DNA from: Methylacidiphilales bacterium
GTDB lineage: Bacteria > Verrucomicrobiota > Verrucomicrobiia > Methylacidiphilales > UBA1321
Assembly (NCBI GenBank): GCA_021272165.1
Contig: JAJSLK010000061.1
Span: 99,604-163,603, forward strand
Direction of reading: 5' to 3'
DNA length: 64,000 bases
Below, piece after piece: positions 53,144-62,686 of this stretch. Position numbers and translations under genes: made by a program. Every line of letters begins with the position of its first letter. Position 1 is the stretch's first letter. The notes under the pieces are model-generated. The model worked only from the letters and a program-made list of their open reading frames with translations, did not search any database and was not told the origin of the DNA.

Positions 53144-55183
53144 TCAGATGAGGTGAAGGGAGGTGATGGCCACGTCGATGATCTTGATGCCGACGAACGG
53201 CGCGATGATGCCGCCCACACCGTAGATCAGGAGGTTGCGCTGGAGGAGGGCCATCGCGGGCATGGGCTTGAACTGGACTCCGCGCAGGGCCAGCGGAATG
53301 AGCAGGATGATGATGAGCGCGTTGAAGATCACCGCGCTGAGGATGGCGCTGTTCGGCGTGGCCAGGTGCATGATATTCAGCGGTGAAATGGCTGGGAAGG
53401 TCGCCATCAGCATCGCGGGGATGATGGCGAAATATTTGGCGACGTCGTTGGCGATGCTGAACGTCGTGAGCGCGCCGCGAGTCATCAGCAACTGCTTGCC
53501 AATCTCCACGACCTCGATGAGCTTCGTCGGATTGGAATCGAGGTCGACCATGTTCCCGGCCTCCTTGGCGGCCTGCGTGCCGGTGTTCATCGCGACGCCG
53601 ACGTCGGCTTGGGCGAGCGCGGGGGCGTCGTTGGTTCCGTCGCCGGTCATGGCGACGAGGCGTCCGCCTTCCTGTTCCTTGCGGATGAGGGCGAGCTTGT
53701 CCTCCGGCTTGGCCTGGGCGAGGAAATCGTCGACGCCAGCCTCGCGGGCGATGGCCTGTGCGGTCAGTTGATTATCGCCGGTGATCATCACGGTCCGGAT
53801 GCCTATGGCGCGAAAACGGGCGAAGCGGTCGGAAAGCCCGCCCTTCACGATGTCCTTGAGATAGATGGTGCCGTAGACCTTGGGTTTGCCGTCGGGGCTG
53901 GTTGTGTCGCGGGCCGCCACCACCAGTGGCGTGCCGCCCAGCTTCGAGATTTCGTCAATTTTTTGATCGATCTCCGACGGGAAGGCCTGACCAACGTAAT
54001 GCTTCACCGATTCGGCCGCTCCTTTGCGATACTGGACGCTGCCCAGGTCGACGCCGCTCATGCGGGTCTGCGCGGTGAAGGCGACGAAATTAGCTTGGGG
54101 AAGATCGTGGAGGTTTCGCGCGGCCACGCCTTTTTCCTTGGCCAGCACCACAATGCTGCGACCTTCGGGCGTTTCGTCAGCCAAGGACGAGAGTTGCGCG
54201 GCATCGAGCATCTCTTTCATCTCGATGCCCGGGGCCGGGAAAAATTCGACGGCCTGGCGATTGCCGAGCGTGATGGTTCCGGTCTTGTCGAGTAACAGCA
54301 CGTCGATGTCTCCGGCGGCTTCGACGGCGCGGCCGCTCATCGCCAGGACGTTTTTTTGCACGAGCCGGTCAATCCCCGCAATACCGATGGCGCTGAGCAG
54401 GCCGCCGATGGTGGTGGGAATCAGGCAGACGAGCAAGGCCACCAGCACGGTGATGGAAAAGGCGACGCCGGAATAGACGCCATACGGAAGCAGCGTTACG
54501 CAGACGATGAGGAAGATCACCGTCAGCGCCGCGAGCAGGATGGTCAGCGCGATTTCGTTGGGGGTTTTCTGGCGCTTGGCGCCTTCCACCAGCGTGATCA
54601 TCCGGTCGAGAAAGCTGTGGCCGGGATCGGCGGAAACGCGGATCTTGATGAAATCGGAGAGCACGCGGGTTCCTCCCGTCACCGAACTGCGGTCGCCGCC
54701 GGCCTCGCGAATGACGGGGGCCGATTCCCCGGTGATGGCTGATTCATCCACCGTTGCGGCGCCTTCGATGATCTCGCCGTCGGTGGCGATCATTTCGCCG
54801 GCCGAGACAAGGATGATGTCACCCTTGCGCAGGGTGCCGGCATCGACCTGGTAACGGTCTCCTTTTGCATCCAACCGCGTGGCGACTGCCTTTTGGCGTG
54901 ATTGCCGCAAGGCATTCGCCTGGGCCTTGCCGCGGCCTTCGGCCATCGCCTCGGCGAAGTTGGCGAAGAGGACTGTGAACCAGAGCCAGATTGAAATCTG
55001 GACCGTGAAACTTTTCGGTTCGCTGGAAGCGAATATCTCGGCGGTGGTCACGGCGGCGCCGACCATGGTCACGAACATGACCGGGTTCTTGATCATGACC
55101 GCCGGGTTCAGTTTTTTCACCGAATCAACTAGCGCGGGAATAACGATGGCGGAATCGAACAGGGAACGGGCTTTGGTGCTCAT
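53144..55183 (-). CDS. kdpB: Potassium-transporting P-type ATPase subunit KdpB
   Basis: KdpB is the ATP-hydrolysing subunit. The 679-residue product has [20 protein letters not shown], the phosphorylation site [10 protein letters not shown], the nucleotide-domain loop and the hinge [20 protein letters not shown]. The set of P-type motifs is complete, and size is as expected. Confidence 0.97.
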   Translation of the reverse strand: MSTKARSLFDSAIVIPALVDSVKKLNPAVMIKNPVMFVTMVGAAVTTAEIFASSEPKSFTVQISIWLWFTVLFANFAEAMAEGRGKAQANALRQSRQKAVATRLDAKGDRYQVDAGTLRKGDIILVSAGEMIATDGEIIEGAATVDESAITGESAPVIREAGGDRSSVTGGTRVLSDFIKIRVSADPGHSFLDRMITLVEGAKRQKTPNEIALTILLAALTVIFLIVCVTLLPYGVYSGVAFSITVLVALLVCLIPTTIGGLLSAIGIAGIDRLVQKNVLAMSGRAVEAAGDIDVLLLDKTGTITLGNRQAVEFFPAPGIEMKEMLDAAQLSSLADETPEGRSIVVLAKEKGVAARNLHDLPQANFVAFTAQTRMSGVDLGSVQYRKGAAESVKHYVGQAFPSEIDQKIDEISKLGGTPLVVAARDTTSPDGKPKVYGTIYLKDIVKGGLSDRFARFRAIGIRTVMITGDNQLTAQAIAREAGVDDFLAQAKPEDKLALIRKEQEGGRLVAMTGDGTNDAPALAQADVGVAMNTGTQAAKEAGNMVDLDSNPTKLIEVVEIGKQLLMTRGALTTFSIANDVAKYFAIIPAMLMATFPAISPLNIMHLATPNSAILSAVIFNALIIILLIPLALRGVQFKPMPAMALLQRNLLIYGVGGIIAPFVGIKIIDVAITSLHLI

Positions 55184-55207
55184 GGAAGTTGGATGGAATG
55201 CGTGGGA

Positions 55208-57010
55208 TTAAAAGGTTTTGCCGGACCACATCAGGAAGTGCTCGACCACCGGGCCGAGGGCCAGCGCCGGAAGGAAATTCAGGGCCCCGACGAGCAGGAC
55301 CGTGCCGATGAGGAGGAAGGTGAAGGTCGCGCCCGAAACCGGGAACGATCCCGGTCCAGGCGGGATGAGCTTCTTCGCCGCCAGTGAACCGGCGATGGCC
55401 ATGATGGGAACGATCATCAGGAAGCGGCCGATCAGCATCGCGAAGGCGAGGGTCGTGTCGTACCAATAGGTGCTGGCGGTCAGCCCGGCAAAGGCGCTGC
55501 CGTTGTTGCCGGTAGCGGAGGTGAAGGCGTAGAGCATTTCGCTGAAGCCATGCGGGCCCTGGTTGTTCAGGCCGGCCTTGCCCCAGTCGCTGACGCAGGC
55601 CCAGGCGGTGAAGCCGAGGATGTCCATCGCCAGCACCAGCAGCACCAGCATCGACATCTTGACCTCGAAGGACTGGATTTTCTTGCCGAGATATTCGGGC
55701 GTCCGTCCCACCATCAAACCGGCGATGAAGACCGCCACGATGACGAAGACCAGCATGCCGTAGAGGCCCGCACCGACGCCGCCGAAGACCACTTCGCCGA
55801 GCTGGATGTTGAAGAGCGGGACCAGGCCGCCGAGCGGCGTGAAGGAATCATGCATCGCATTGACCGCGCCACAGGAGGCGTCCGTTGTCAGTGTGGCGAA
55901 GAGTGTCGAGTTCATGAGGCCGAAGCGCACTTCCTTCCCTTCCATGTTGCCGTCGGCGGGATCGACGCCGAGCTGGATCAGGATCGGATTGCCCACGGTC
56001 TCGTAGTGCCAGCAGACGAGGAAGCCGCCGAGGAACATGAGCGCCATTGCCGCCCAGACCGACCAGCCATGACCCGGGCTTTTAACCATCCGCCCGAGGT
56101 AGTAAGTCATGGCGCTGGAGATGGCGATGAATGAGAGCATCTGGATGAAGTTGGAAAGCGGCGTCGGATTTTCGAAGGGATGCGCCGCGTTGGCGTTCGT
56201 GTAGCCGCCGCCGTTGGTGCCCAGCATTTTCATCGCGACCTGGGAGGCCATCGGCCCTTCGACGATGGATTGGGTGTCGATGACTTGCGGGACCGTGATG
56301 ACATTGCCCTGGGCATCCTTGACCTGGTTGCCGTTTGCATCGGTCTTGGGGACCTGCACCGTTTCCTTTTCGGTCAGCGCGGCGGAGTCATACGGCTTGA
56401 AATTCTGGATCATGCCCTGCGAGATCAGGAAAATCGCGAACACGACGCAGATCGGCAGGAGCAGGTAATAGGTGATGCGGACCAGATCGATCCAGAAGTT
56501 GCCAATGGTATCCGCGCAATGCCGCGCAATCCCGCGAACCAGGGCCGCGGCGATGGCGATGCCGACCGCGGCGGAAAAAAAATTCTGGCTCGTCAGCGCC
56601 ACCATCTGCGACAGGTAGGACATCGTCGATTCGCCGCCGTAGCTTTGCCAGTTGGTATTGGTGGCAAAACTCGCCGCCGTGTTGAAGGCAAGGTGATCGG
56701 GGACGTTGGCGAATCCCTGCGGATTGAGCGGCAGCTTTCCCTGCAGCCGCAGCATCAGGTAAGTCACCAGCATGGTGACGAGACTGAACGCGAGCATCGA
56801 TATCGTGTAATGCTTCCAGGATTGTTCCTTTTCCGGATCGATGCCCGCCAGCCGGTAGGTGAACCGCTCGACGGGACGGAGCAGCGGATCGAGCCAGGTC
56901 CGGCCGCGCGGATCGAGGACCTCGATCAGGTAGAGGCCGAGCGGCTTGGTGACGAGCAGAAGAACGCCCAGATAAAGGGCCAGTTGAATCCAACCGAGAA
57001 TGTTGTTCAT
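55208..57010 (-). CDS. kdpA: Potassium-transporting ATPase subunit KdpA
   Basis: KdpA is the K+-selective channel-like subunit. The 600-residue protein has about ten membrane helices and the selectivity-loop segments NTAASFATNTNWQSYGGES, MLGTNGGGYTNANAAHPFENP and TTDASCGAVNAMHDSFTPLG. It lies between kdpF and kdpB with gaps of 7 and 24 bp. Confidence 0.97.
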   Translation of the reverse strand: MNNILGWIQLALYLGVLLLVTKPLGLYLIEVLDPRGRTWLDPLLRPVERFTYRLAGIDPEKEQSWKHYTISMLAFSLVTMLVTYLMLRLQGKLPLNPQGFANVPDHLAFNTAASFATNTNWQSYGGESTMSYLSQMVALTSQNFFSAAVGIAIAAALVRGIARHCADTIGNFWIDLVRITYYLLLPICVVFAIFLISQGMIQNFKPYDSAALTEKETVQVPKTDANGNQVKDAQGNVITVPQVIDTQSIVEGPMASQVAMKMLGTNGGGYTNANAAHPFENPTPLSNFIQMLSFIAISSAMTYYLGRMVKSPGHGWSVWAAMALMFLGGFLVCWHYETVGNPILIQLGVDPADGNMEGKEVRFGLMNSTLFATLTTDASCGAVNAMHDSFTPLGGLVPLFNIQLGEVVFGGVGAGLYGMLVFVIVAVFIAGLMVGRTPEYLGKKIQSFEVKMSMLVLLVLAMDILGFTAWACVSDWGKAGLNNQGPHGFSEMLYAFTSATGNNGSAFAGLTASTYWYDTTLAFAMLIGRFLMIVPIMAIAGSLAAKKLIPPGPGSFPVSGATFTFLLIGTVLLVGALNFLPALALGPVVEHFLMWSGKTF

Positions 57011-57017
57011 GGATAAA

Positions 57018-57101
57018 TCAGAATTTCTCCGGCCAGATCATGGCGACGAAGAGATAGATCAGAAGGGCGAGTGAGATGAGGCCGACGATGAAGGTTCCCA
57101 T
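57018..57101 (-). CDS. kdpF: KdpF, small stabilising subunit
   Basis: The ATG at 57101 opens a 27-codon frame, MGTFIVGLISLALLIYLFVA then MIWPEKF. The single helix followed by the W-P-E-K-F ending is the classical KdpF signature. It sits 7 bp before kdpA. Confidence 0.92.
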   Translation of the reverse strand: MGTFIVGLISLALLIYLFVAMIWPEKF

Positions 57102-57113
57102 AAGAAATAGTGG

Positions 57114-57269
57114 TTAAAGGCGCGCGCACCATTCCGCGTAGGCGATGCAGAGGAGGAAGAAGCCGATCGACGCGGCCACGTAAACGCCGTCCGTGACCCC
57201 AGTGGCGATGAGGCTTCCGATGATTAAAAAACTGACCATGCCGGTAACGAACGCTCTTTCTTTGTTCAT
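57114..57269 (-). CDS. 51-residue membrane protein leading the kdp genes
   Basis: MNKERAFVTGMVSFLIIGSL and a second hydrophobic segment (YVAASIGFFLLCIAYAEWC) predict two helices. A strong AAGGAG site precedes the ATG at 57269 by seven bases. It lies 12 bp upstream of kdpF and 20 bp after the kinase gene, so it is clearly part of the unit. I know no assigned function; an accessory subunit of KdpFABC or an anchor for the sensor is possible. Confidence 0.75.
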   Translation of the reverse strand: MNKERAFVTGMVSFLIIGSLIATGVTDGVYVAASIGFFLLCIAYAEWCARL

Positions 57270-57289
57270 AGCTTTCTCCTTGGTTCGTG

Positions 57290-59098
57290 TTAAGCTAGGG
57301 CCGGCAGCGTGAAGAAAAACTCGCTGCCTTTTCCCTTCTCGCTGTTGACCCCGACGTTTCCGCCGTGGGCCAGCACGATTTCCCGGGCGATGCTCAGGCC
57401 CAGGCCGGCCCCTTCGTCGTCGCTGTCGGCGATGCGGAAAAATTTGTCGAAGATCCGGCGCTGAAGGTTCTGCGGAATTCCGGGTCCCTCGTCCTTCACG
57501 GCAAAGCGGATATTTTTCGCGTCCTCTTTTTTAGCCGAGAGGGTGATGGCGCTGCCGGAAGGCGCGAATTTCACCGCGTTGGAGATGAAGTTGGCGAATA
57601 CCTGGTCGATGCGCGGTCGGCTCACGTCCACCTTCGGCAGGCGCGGTTCGGCATCCAGCTTGAGCTGCAGGCCGCGGGAGGCGATCAACTCGCGCTCCCG
57701 TTCCGCGACGTCATTGAGCAGGTCGCGGGATAAAATCGGCTTCTTGTCGATCAGCGCGGCGCCGCCTTCGAACCGCGCCAGATCGAGCAGGTCCTCGATC
57801 ATCTCGAAGAGCCGGTCGGAGTTGGCGCGGGCCGCCAGGAGAAGCTCGATTTGCTTCGCGTTGAGCGGCCCGACCTTCTCTTCCAATAAAAGATAGACCG
57901 CCATCTGCATGCTGGTGAGTGGCGTCTTGAGCTCGTGGCTCACGGTCGCGATCAAATCCGTCTTTACATCGTCGGCCACGCGGAACCGGGTCACGTCCTG
58001 CAGCACGACGACCACGCCGAAGGCGACGCCGAATTCGTCCCGCATGGCGAGGACGCGCGGCAGATAAAACTTCTCCGCGCCGGGACGGTTGACCGAGATG
58101 GCCTTGTCGAAGCTCGTCGGCTGATAGTCGCCGGTACCCTTGAAGCCCTGCTCGACCAGCGCCCCCAGGTTGCCCAGCGACAGGACCGGGCTTTCGAGTT
58201 CCAGAAGGAAATGCTCCGCGGCGATGTTTTGCAGTTGAATTTCCCTGGTCGGGGAAAAGACAAAAATCGGATCGGGGAAAGCCCGCAGCGTGCTTTCCAT
58301 CGTCTGCTGGGCCTGCACGATTTTTTCGCTCGCGCTCTGACGGTACGCCCGCAGTTTGGCCGCCATTTTGTTGAAAGCCGCCGCCAGCCGGCCCAGTTCG
58401 TCCTTCGATTGAACCGGCACATGCTGATCGAGATTGCCGTCGCCGAGTTGTTGCGCCGATTCGGTCAGGCTTTGTACGGGCCGCAGAATGGAACGGGCCA
58501 GGGCATAGGTGGCCGCGCCGGCCACGATGAAACTCGCCAGCAGAGCCATGATCATGTAGCGGGATGCATCGGCGCTTTGGTGCCGGGCGGCGTTGTTGGC
58601 CTCGACCATGTTGTTTTGATTCAGGTCGAGAATCTGGGTCGCGGCCGTCCTGACGTCGGTCAGGGTGGGGAGCAGATTGTGGAAATAGAATTCGCGACGC
58701 TTCGGGTCGGACGGCGCCAGTGCCATGAACCGGGCGGCTTCGTCGAGATAGCGCTGATAGAGCCCGCTTACTTTCCGTTCCAGATCGCCTTCGCCGGGCA
58801 GCGTGATGTTATGGGCTTCCACATCGAGGTTTTGCCGGAAGACCGGGGCATATTGCTGAAACAGCTCCTTTCCCTTTGGTTCTTCACCGTTGAGCATGAA
58901 GAGCAGGCCTGAATCCATTTGCCCCGCCGCCTCGTTCATTTTTTGGCAGGCGACGACGCTTCGGTAGTTTTCGCGCAGGATCACGTCGATGGCCCCGCCC
59001 AGCTTGAGAAAGAGGAAGATGGCATAGGCCCCGACCGCGAGCAGAATGATCAGCAGCGGTACGACACCAAGGAAAAGGCGCCGATTAAGGGTCATCAT
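57290..59098 (-). CDS. Membrane histidine kinase of the kdp locus (HAMP-PAS-HisKA-HATPase)
   Basis: The 602-residue protein has an N-terminal helix (about 9-32), a helical periplasmic domain, a second helix (about 181-202), a HAMP linker, a PAS-like region (FPDPIFVFSPTREIQLQN), a HisKA helix with His in IATVSHELKTPLTSMQM and an HATPase domain (NFISNAVKFAPSG, DEGPGIP and GAGLGLSIAREI). It is not KdpD-like. Located between the NtrC-family gene and kdpF, it should phosphorylate that regulator in response to an envelope or K+-related signal. ATGATG allows two adjacent starts. Confidence 0.88.
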   Translation of the reverse strand: MMTLNRRLFLGVVPLLIILLAVGAYAIFLFLKLGGAIDVILRENYRSVVACQKMNEAAGQMDSGLLFMLNGEEPKGKELFQQYAPVFRQNLDVEAHNITLPGEGDLERKVSGLYQRYLDEAARFMALAPSDPKRREFYFHNLLPTLTDVRTAATQILDLNQNNMVEANNAARHQSADASRYMIMALLASFIVAGAATYALARSILRPVQSLTESAQQLGDGNLDQHVPVQSKDELGRLAAAFNKMAAKLRAYRQSASEKIVQAQQTMESTLRAFPDPIFVFSPTREIQLQNIAAEHFLLELESPVLSLGNLGALVEQGFKGTGDYQPTSFDKAISVNRPGAEKFYLPRVLAMRDEFGVAFGVVVVLQDVTRFRVADDVKTDLIATVSHELKTPLTSMQMAVYLLLEEKVGPLNAKQIELLLAARANSDRLFEMIEDLLDLARFEGGAALIDKKPILSRDLLNDVAERERELIASRGLQLKLDAEPRLPKVDVSRPRIDQVFANFISNAVKFAPSGSAITLSAKKEDAKNIRFAVKDEGPGIPQNLQRRIFDKFFRIADSDDEGAGLGLSIAREIVLAHGGNVGVNSEKGKGSEFFFTLPALA

Positions 59099-59108
59099 AC
59101 CTTTTCCT

Positions 59109-59124
59109 TAGCTGCCTTAATGCC
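59109..59124 (-). promoter_or_regulatory. Candidate sigma-54 (-24/-12) promoter for the kinase-kdp unit
   Basis: The minus strand reads TGGCATTAAGGCAGCT. TGGCA matches the -24 element fully, and GC lies at the invariant GG-N10-GC spacing, though the rest of the -12 element is weak. It would start transcription immediately before the kinase ATG, giving a nearly leaderless transcript. It is the only GG-N10-GC match in the gap, which supports it together with the upstream palindromes. Confidence 0.4.
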
Positions 59125-59211
59125 ACACCGGACGGCTATGAGTCCAAGTTACTTGATGTAAATGACTTAAGATTAATCAGGTTTGGTAAATCATGCCCTT
59201 TAGGTTTTGTA

Positions 59212-59261
59212 AAATCGGGGATTTTCCCCGATTACTCCAGATCACCGGGGAAATTCCCCGG
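59212..59261 (-). promoter_or_regulatory. Two same-core palindromes: probable enhancer sites of the NtrC-family regulator
   Basis: AATCGGGGA-TTT-TCCCCGATT (59212-59232) and ACCGGGGAAATTCCCCGGT (59243-59261) share the 15-base core CGGGGAWWTTCCCCG. Their centres (59222 and 59252) are 30 bp apart, about three helical turns, and lie roughly 123 and 153 bp upstream of the predicted start. This is the classic arrangement of paired sigma-54 activator sites. As RNA the first palindrome could also act as a terminator for the regulator gene (followed by a short T run). Confidence 0.6.
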
Positions 59262-59274
59262 TAGTTTGGGGAGC

Positions 59275-60612
59275 CTAATCGAGATGCAGCGCTTTGCGCT
59301 TGCGCAATAGGGTGGTCGGATCGAGTTGCAGGATGGCCGCCGCTTCGTGCAGGCTGGAGGTCCGCTTCAAAACCTGCCGGATATGTTCCGCCTCGATTTC
59401 CTCGATCGAGAAGAGTCCGCCCAGGGCCGGATGCGAGGCCGCATCCTCGCCGGAGGAAAAGGGAAGATCGGCAGCTTCGATCGAATCACCGCTGGCCAGA
59501 ATGGTTGCCCGCTCGATCACGTTGCGCAGCTCGCGGATGTTCCCCGGCCACGAATAACGTGTCATCGCCTCGCGGGCTGCCACGGAAAATCCCTTCACCG
59601 CGCTGCCGGTATGCGCCGCCAGCATCGGCAGTTGGCTTTCGGCAATCGACGGGACATCCTCGGGCCGCTGGCGTAGCGCCGGCAGATGAAAGGAGATCAC
59701 ATCGAGCCGGTAGAGCAAATCCTCGCGAAACGTTCCTTTAGCCACTGCGTCCTTCAGGTTCCGGTTTGTTGCGGCAATGACCCGCACGTTGGCCATCCGG
59801 ATTTTGGCCTCACCGACCCGCTCGTATTCCCGCTCCTGCAAAAGCCGGAGTAATTTGGGCTGAATCTCCAGCGGCAGTTCCCCGATCTCGTCGAGGAACA
59901 GCGTGCCGCGATCCGCCGCCGCGATCTTGCCCCACGTCGCTGCCACCGCGCCGGTGAAGGCCCCTTTCACGTGGCCGAAGAGTTCGCTTTCCAGCAGCTC
60001 GCGGGAAAGGCTGGGGCAACTGACCGTGACAAAGGGCTCCGACGCGCGCGGGCTCCAGTTGTGGATTTGCCGGGCCAGGACGCTTTTGCCCGTGCCACTT
60101 TCCCCCAGCATCAGAATGGTGGCGTCACTGGCAGCGCTTTTCTGGGCCATCTCGAGGATTCGCTGCATCGCGGGATTGGCCGTGGCGGTGATTTCGCCGG
60201 TGGCGCGGGGTTTGGGCAACCGGCCTTCGAGGTCGGAAATCCTGGTTTCCAGTTTTCGGGTGCTGGTCACCCGTTCGAGAAGCTGGGCAATCTGGGCGGG
60301 CTTGAAAGGCTTAGCCAGGTAGTCGAAGGCCCCGCCATGGATGGCGGCCACGGCGGTTTCGATCGACGAATAGGCGGTGATGATGATGATTGCCAACCGC
60401 GGCGAGAGGCCCAGCAGGTCAGGCAAAAGATCGAGGCCATTTTCCGAACCGAGGCGCAGGTCGAGGAAAGCGACCTCGAAATTTCCATTGCGCACTTTCT
60501 TTTCCGCCGCGCTGCGCGACGCGGCCGTCTCCACCCGGTGGCCCTGGGTTTCCAGCGCGGTGCCAAGCGTTTCCCGGATTCCCAGATCATCGTCGATAAT
60601 CAGGATGTTCAC
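59275..60612 (-). CDS. NtrC-family sigma-54-dependent response regulator of the kdp locus
   Basis: The 445-residue protein has a receiver domain (phospho-acceptor Asp51 in AFLDLRLG), an AAA+ domain with Walker A LGESGTGKSV, the sigma-54-contacting ESELFGHVKGAFTGA loop and Walker B GTLFLDEIGELP, and a short C-terminal Fis-type helix-turn-helix (LHEAAAILQLDPTTLLRKRK). It is placed upstream of the membrane kinase and kdp genes in the same direction. It replaces the OmpR-type KdpE usual for kdp. Confidence 0.93.
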   Translation of the reverse strand: MNILIIDDDLGIRETLGTALETQGHRVETAASRSAAEKKVRNGNFEVAFLDLRLGSENGLDLLPDLLGLSPRLAIIIITAYSSIETAVAAIHGGAFDYLAKPFKPAQIAQLLERVTSTRKLETRISDLEGRLPKPRATGEITATANPAMQRILEMAQKSAASDATILMLGESGTGKSVLARQIHNWSPRASEPFVTVSCPSLSRELLESELFGHVKGAFTGAVAATWGKIAAADRGTLFLDEIGELPLEIQPKLLRLLQEREYERVGEAKIRMANVRVIAATNRNLKDAVAKGTFREDLLYRLDVISFHLPALRQRPEDVPSIAESQLPMLAAHTGSAVKGFSVAAREAMTRYSWPGNIRELRNVIERATILASGDSIEAADLPFSSGEDAASHPALGGLFSIEEIEAEHIRQVLKRTSSLHEAAAILQLDPTTLLRKRKALHLD

Positions 60613-60649
60613 GGAAGGATTCTAGCCGCTTTGTAAAGCGGCGGCAAAT

Positions 60650-61345
60650 TCAGAGGCTGTGCGATTCTGACGGCCGGCCGCCGCGGGGAAGTTTGCGGCA
60701 GATATGGAGCCCATCCGCGATGGGAATGAGAACTGATTGCACCCGCATGTCGGCGGCGAGCTTGCGGTTGAGTGCGTCGACCGCGCGGTTGGGCGCGCTA
60801 TGTCTTTTGCTCGGGTCGACCAGCTCGCCGTTGCGCAGCATGTTGTCGAAGACGATCAGGCCGCCGACGCGCACCAAGGGGAGGGTGAGCTCATAATAGG
60901 TGTCGTAGGATTCCTTGTCGGCGTCGATGAAGACGAAGTCGAGCTGTGAGGAGGGGCGAAAATGGGCCAGCAGGGCGGCGGCGTCGCCGAGGCGCAGATC
61001 GATCCTGTCCTGGACGCCGGCGCGCATCCAGTAACGCCGGGCGATGCTCGTCCAGCGGAAATCGCGTTCGAAGCAGGTGAGCCGTCCGCCGGGAATAAGT
61101 CCGCGGGCGATGGAAAGGGCGCTCAGGCCGGTGAAGGTGCCGATTTCGACCGCCCACTTGGCGTTGACGGCCGCTACCAGCAACGTCATGAAGCTGCCCT
61201 GCTCGGGGCTGATCGCCATCCCGGAGACTTCCCCGAGATTTTTGGTTTCGGCCAGGAGCGCGGCCACGACCGGGTCCTGCGCATGGGAACGCTGCGCGCT
61301 CATGTACGCATGGATCTCGTCGTTGAGCGCAACGTATTTGCCCAT
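60650..61345 (-). CDS. Class I SAM-dependent O-methyltransferase (caffeoyl-CoA OMT-like)
   Basis: The 231-residue protein shows GMAISPEQGSFMTLLV, motif I AVEIGTFTGLSALSIARGL, the metal-binding aspartates in DFVFIDADKESYDTYYE and GLIVFDNMLRNGE, all typical of metal-dependent small O-methyltransferases. Substrate unknown. It starts 3 bp after the mntR-like gene's stop on the same strand, so the two are co-transcribed. Confidence 0.88.
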   Translation of the reverse strand: MGKYVALNDEIHAYMSAQRSHAQDPVVAALLAETKNLGEVSGMAISPEQGSFMTLLVAAVNAKWAVEIGTFTGLSALSIARGLIPGGRLTCFERDFRWTSIARRYWMRAGVQDRIDLRLGDAAALLAHFRPSSQLDFVFIDADKESYDTYYELTLPLVRVGGLIVFDNMLRNGELVDPSKRHSAPNRAVDALNRKLAADMRVQSVLIPIADGLHICRKLPRGGRPSESHSL

Positions 61346-61348
61346 AAC

Positions 61349-61846
61349 TCAGGCCGCGGTTTCTTCTCGTGGCGGTTTGGTGGTGGAGCGGGGGAGAGGA
61401 TGAAGGCGGAGATGGGCGGCGAGCTCGGCGAAGCGGCGGAAGGCGCGCTCGCTCAGGTGGTGCTCGATGCCCTCGATGTCGGAGAGGTGATCGCGATGGT
61501 TGAGACCCATGAGCTGGAAGAGCTCGGTGAGCATGGCGTGGCGCTTGCGGATTTTTTCGGCCACGCGGCAGCCTTCGGGGGTGAGGGCAAAGCCTCGGTA
61601 GGGTTCGTAACGGAGGAAACCGAGCTTGCCGAGCCGCTTGACCATGATCGAAGTGCTGGCGCGGTTGAGTTGGAGGGCCTCGGCGACATCGGAGACGCAG
61701 GCATAGCCTTTGGTCTTTTCCAGGTCAAAGATGCATTCGAGGTAGTCCTCCATGCTTTCGGTGATGACCGCACGGTCATGGGCGCTGCGCTTGCGGGGAA
61801 TGGCGTTTTCCGGGGGCGCGGCGATGCGGGAGGCAGGGCGAACCAT
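61349..61846 (-). CDS. DtxR/MntR-family metal-dependent transcriptional regulator
   Basis: The 165-residue protein (ATG 61846) has a winged helix (SMEDYLECIFDLEKTKG and VSDVAEALQLNRASTSIMVKR) and the DtxR-type dimer/metal domain (LTELFQLMGLNHRDHLSDIEGIEHHLSE). It lacks the SH3-like third domain, as in Mn-responsive MntR. Repression of metal transport genes in the presence of Mn2+ or Fe2+ is expected. No transporter lies in the window; a palindrome directly upstream suggests autoregulation. Confidence 0.85.
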   Translation of the reverse strand: MVRPASRIAAPPENAIPRKRSAHDRAVITESMEDYLECIFDLEKTKGYACVSDVAEALQLNRASTSIMVKRLGKLGFLRYEPYRGFALTPEGCRVAEKIRKRHAMLTELFQLMGLNHRDHLSDIEGIEHHLSERAFRRFAELAAHLRLHPLPRSTTKPPREETAA

Positions 61847-61896
61847 TCGCCGAAAAGTTATGAGACGGCGGAACAAATGTAAAGAAGGGATAACTT

Positions 61897-61916
61897 TTGT
61901 TTGTTATGACAAACAA
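61897..61916. promoter_or_regulatory. Palindromic operator upstream of the mntR-like gene
   Basis: TTGTTTGT-TATG-ACAAACAA is a perfect 8-bp inverted repeat with a 4-base spacer, 51 bases before the regulator's start. Size and symmetry suit a DtxR/MntR dimer. Confidence 0.6.
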
Positions 61917-61931
61917 TTAAGTTTTGGCGAG

Positions 61932-62666
61932 TCAGGGCTCGGTGCCTTTGGAGGAATAGACCGGGCTGGGAGTATCCGAGACAGGAGCGGGAGCATGGCC
62001 GGATTCCGGCAAAGCCTGGAGGGTCGGGATGCCCTGGGCGGTCATGAACCTGGCGATTTCCTTGGCGATCTGTTGGCCGATTTTCTTCGCCTCCTTTTCC
62101 GGCTCCTTTTTGGCCATGACAAATTTGGCGGCGACGACGTAGGGGTTCATCATCACGACAGCGCCGGGCATGTGGCCGCTGGCGCCCTTGGTATCGAAGA
62201 CGAGGAAGGCATTGTCGGGATCTTCGAGGCTGTAGACCTGGGCACGGACTTCGACATGGCTTTGTCCGGCGCCGAAGCCGATGCCGGCCTGGAGCGCGCG
62301 GCCACCGGGATCGACTACCACGAATTCGCCGCGGACAACCCAGCATTTTACCTGGGTGGCGAGGAGACCGTCGCCGGCCGCGGCGCGGGCGACGCCCTTG
62401 TTCAGGCTTTCGACGAGAGACTTTTGAAGAATCGCAGGAAGTTTGGCGAAGGCGTCGTCCTGTTGTTTCTCGCGGCGTCGGCCCAAGATACCGAAGAGGT
62501 GGGGACGGTCCTGATCGGAATCGTCGGTCTGGTTTTCCGCCGCGTCGGTGGAGAAGAGAGTGACATAAATGACGGGGGGAGGAGCAGCGGAGGCGGGCTT
62601 GGTCTCTGTGACGTTGCTGATCTTGGGAGGGGTGAGCGCGGTGACGGTAAGCAGGCTGCCGAGCAA
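61932..62666 (-). pseudogene. DUF4410-domain protein gene, 5' end removed by the IS element
   Basis: The visible part encodes about 244 residues with the DUF4410 block GRALQAGIGFGAGQSHVEVRAQ and C-terminal KKIGQQIAKEIARFM. The frame's upstream portion reads FPSLLLGSLLTVTALTPPKI, evidently the hydrophobic core of a signal peptide. An in-frame TAA then appears just inside the IS end (near 62679), so the true ATG and basic N-terminus are missing. A TTG at 62666 could start a short-signal version. Export is therefore doubtful. Confidence 0.65.
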
Positions 62667-62673
62667 AAGAGAA

Positions 62674-62686
62674 GGGAATTATCCCC
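62674..62686 (+). repeat. Probable left terminus of the IS1595-family element
   Basis: The palindromic GGGAATTATCCCC marks the point where the DUF4410 frame stops making sense and lies directly before the transposase promoter. A matching right end was not found before 64000. Confidence 0.45.
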
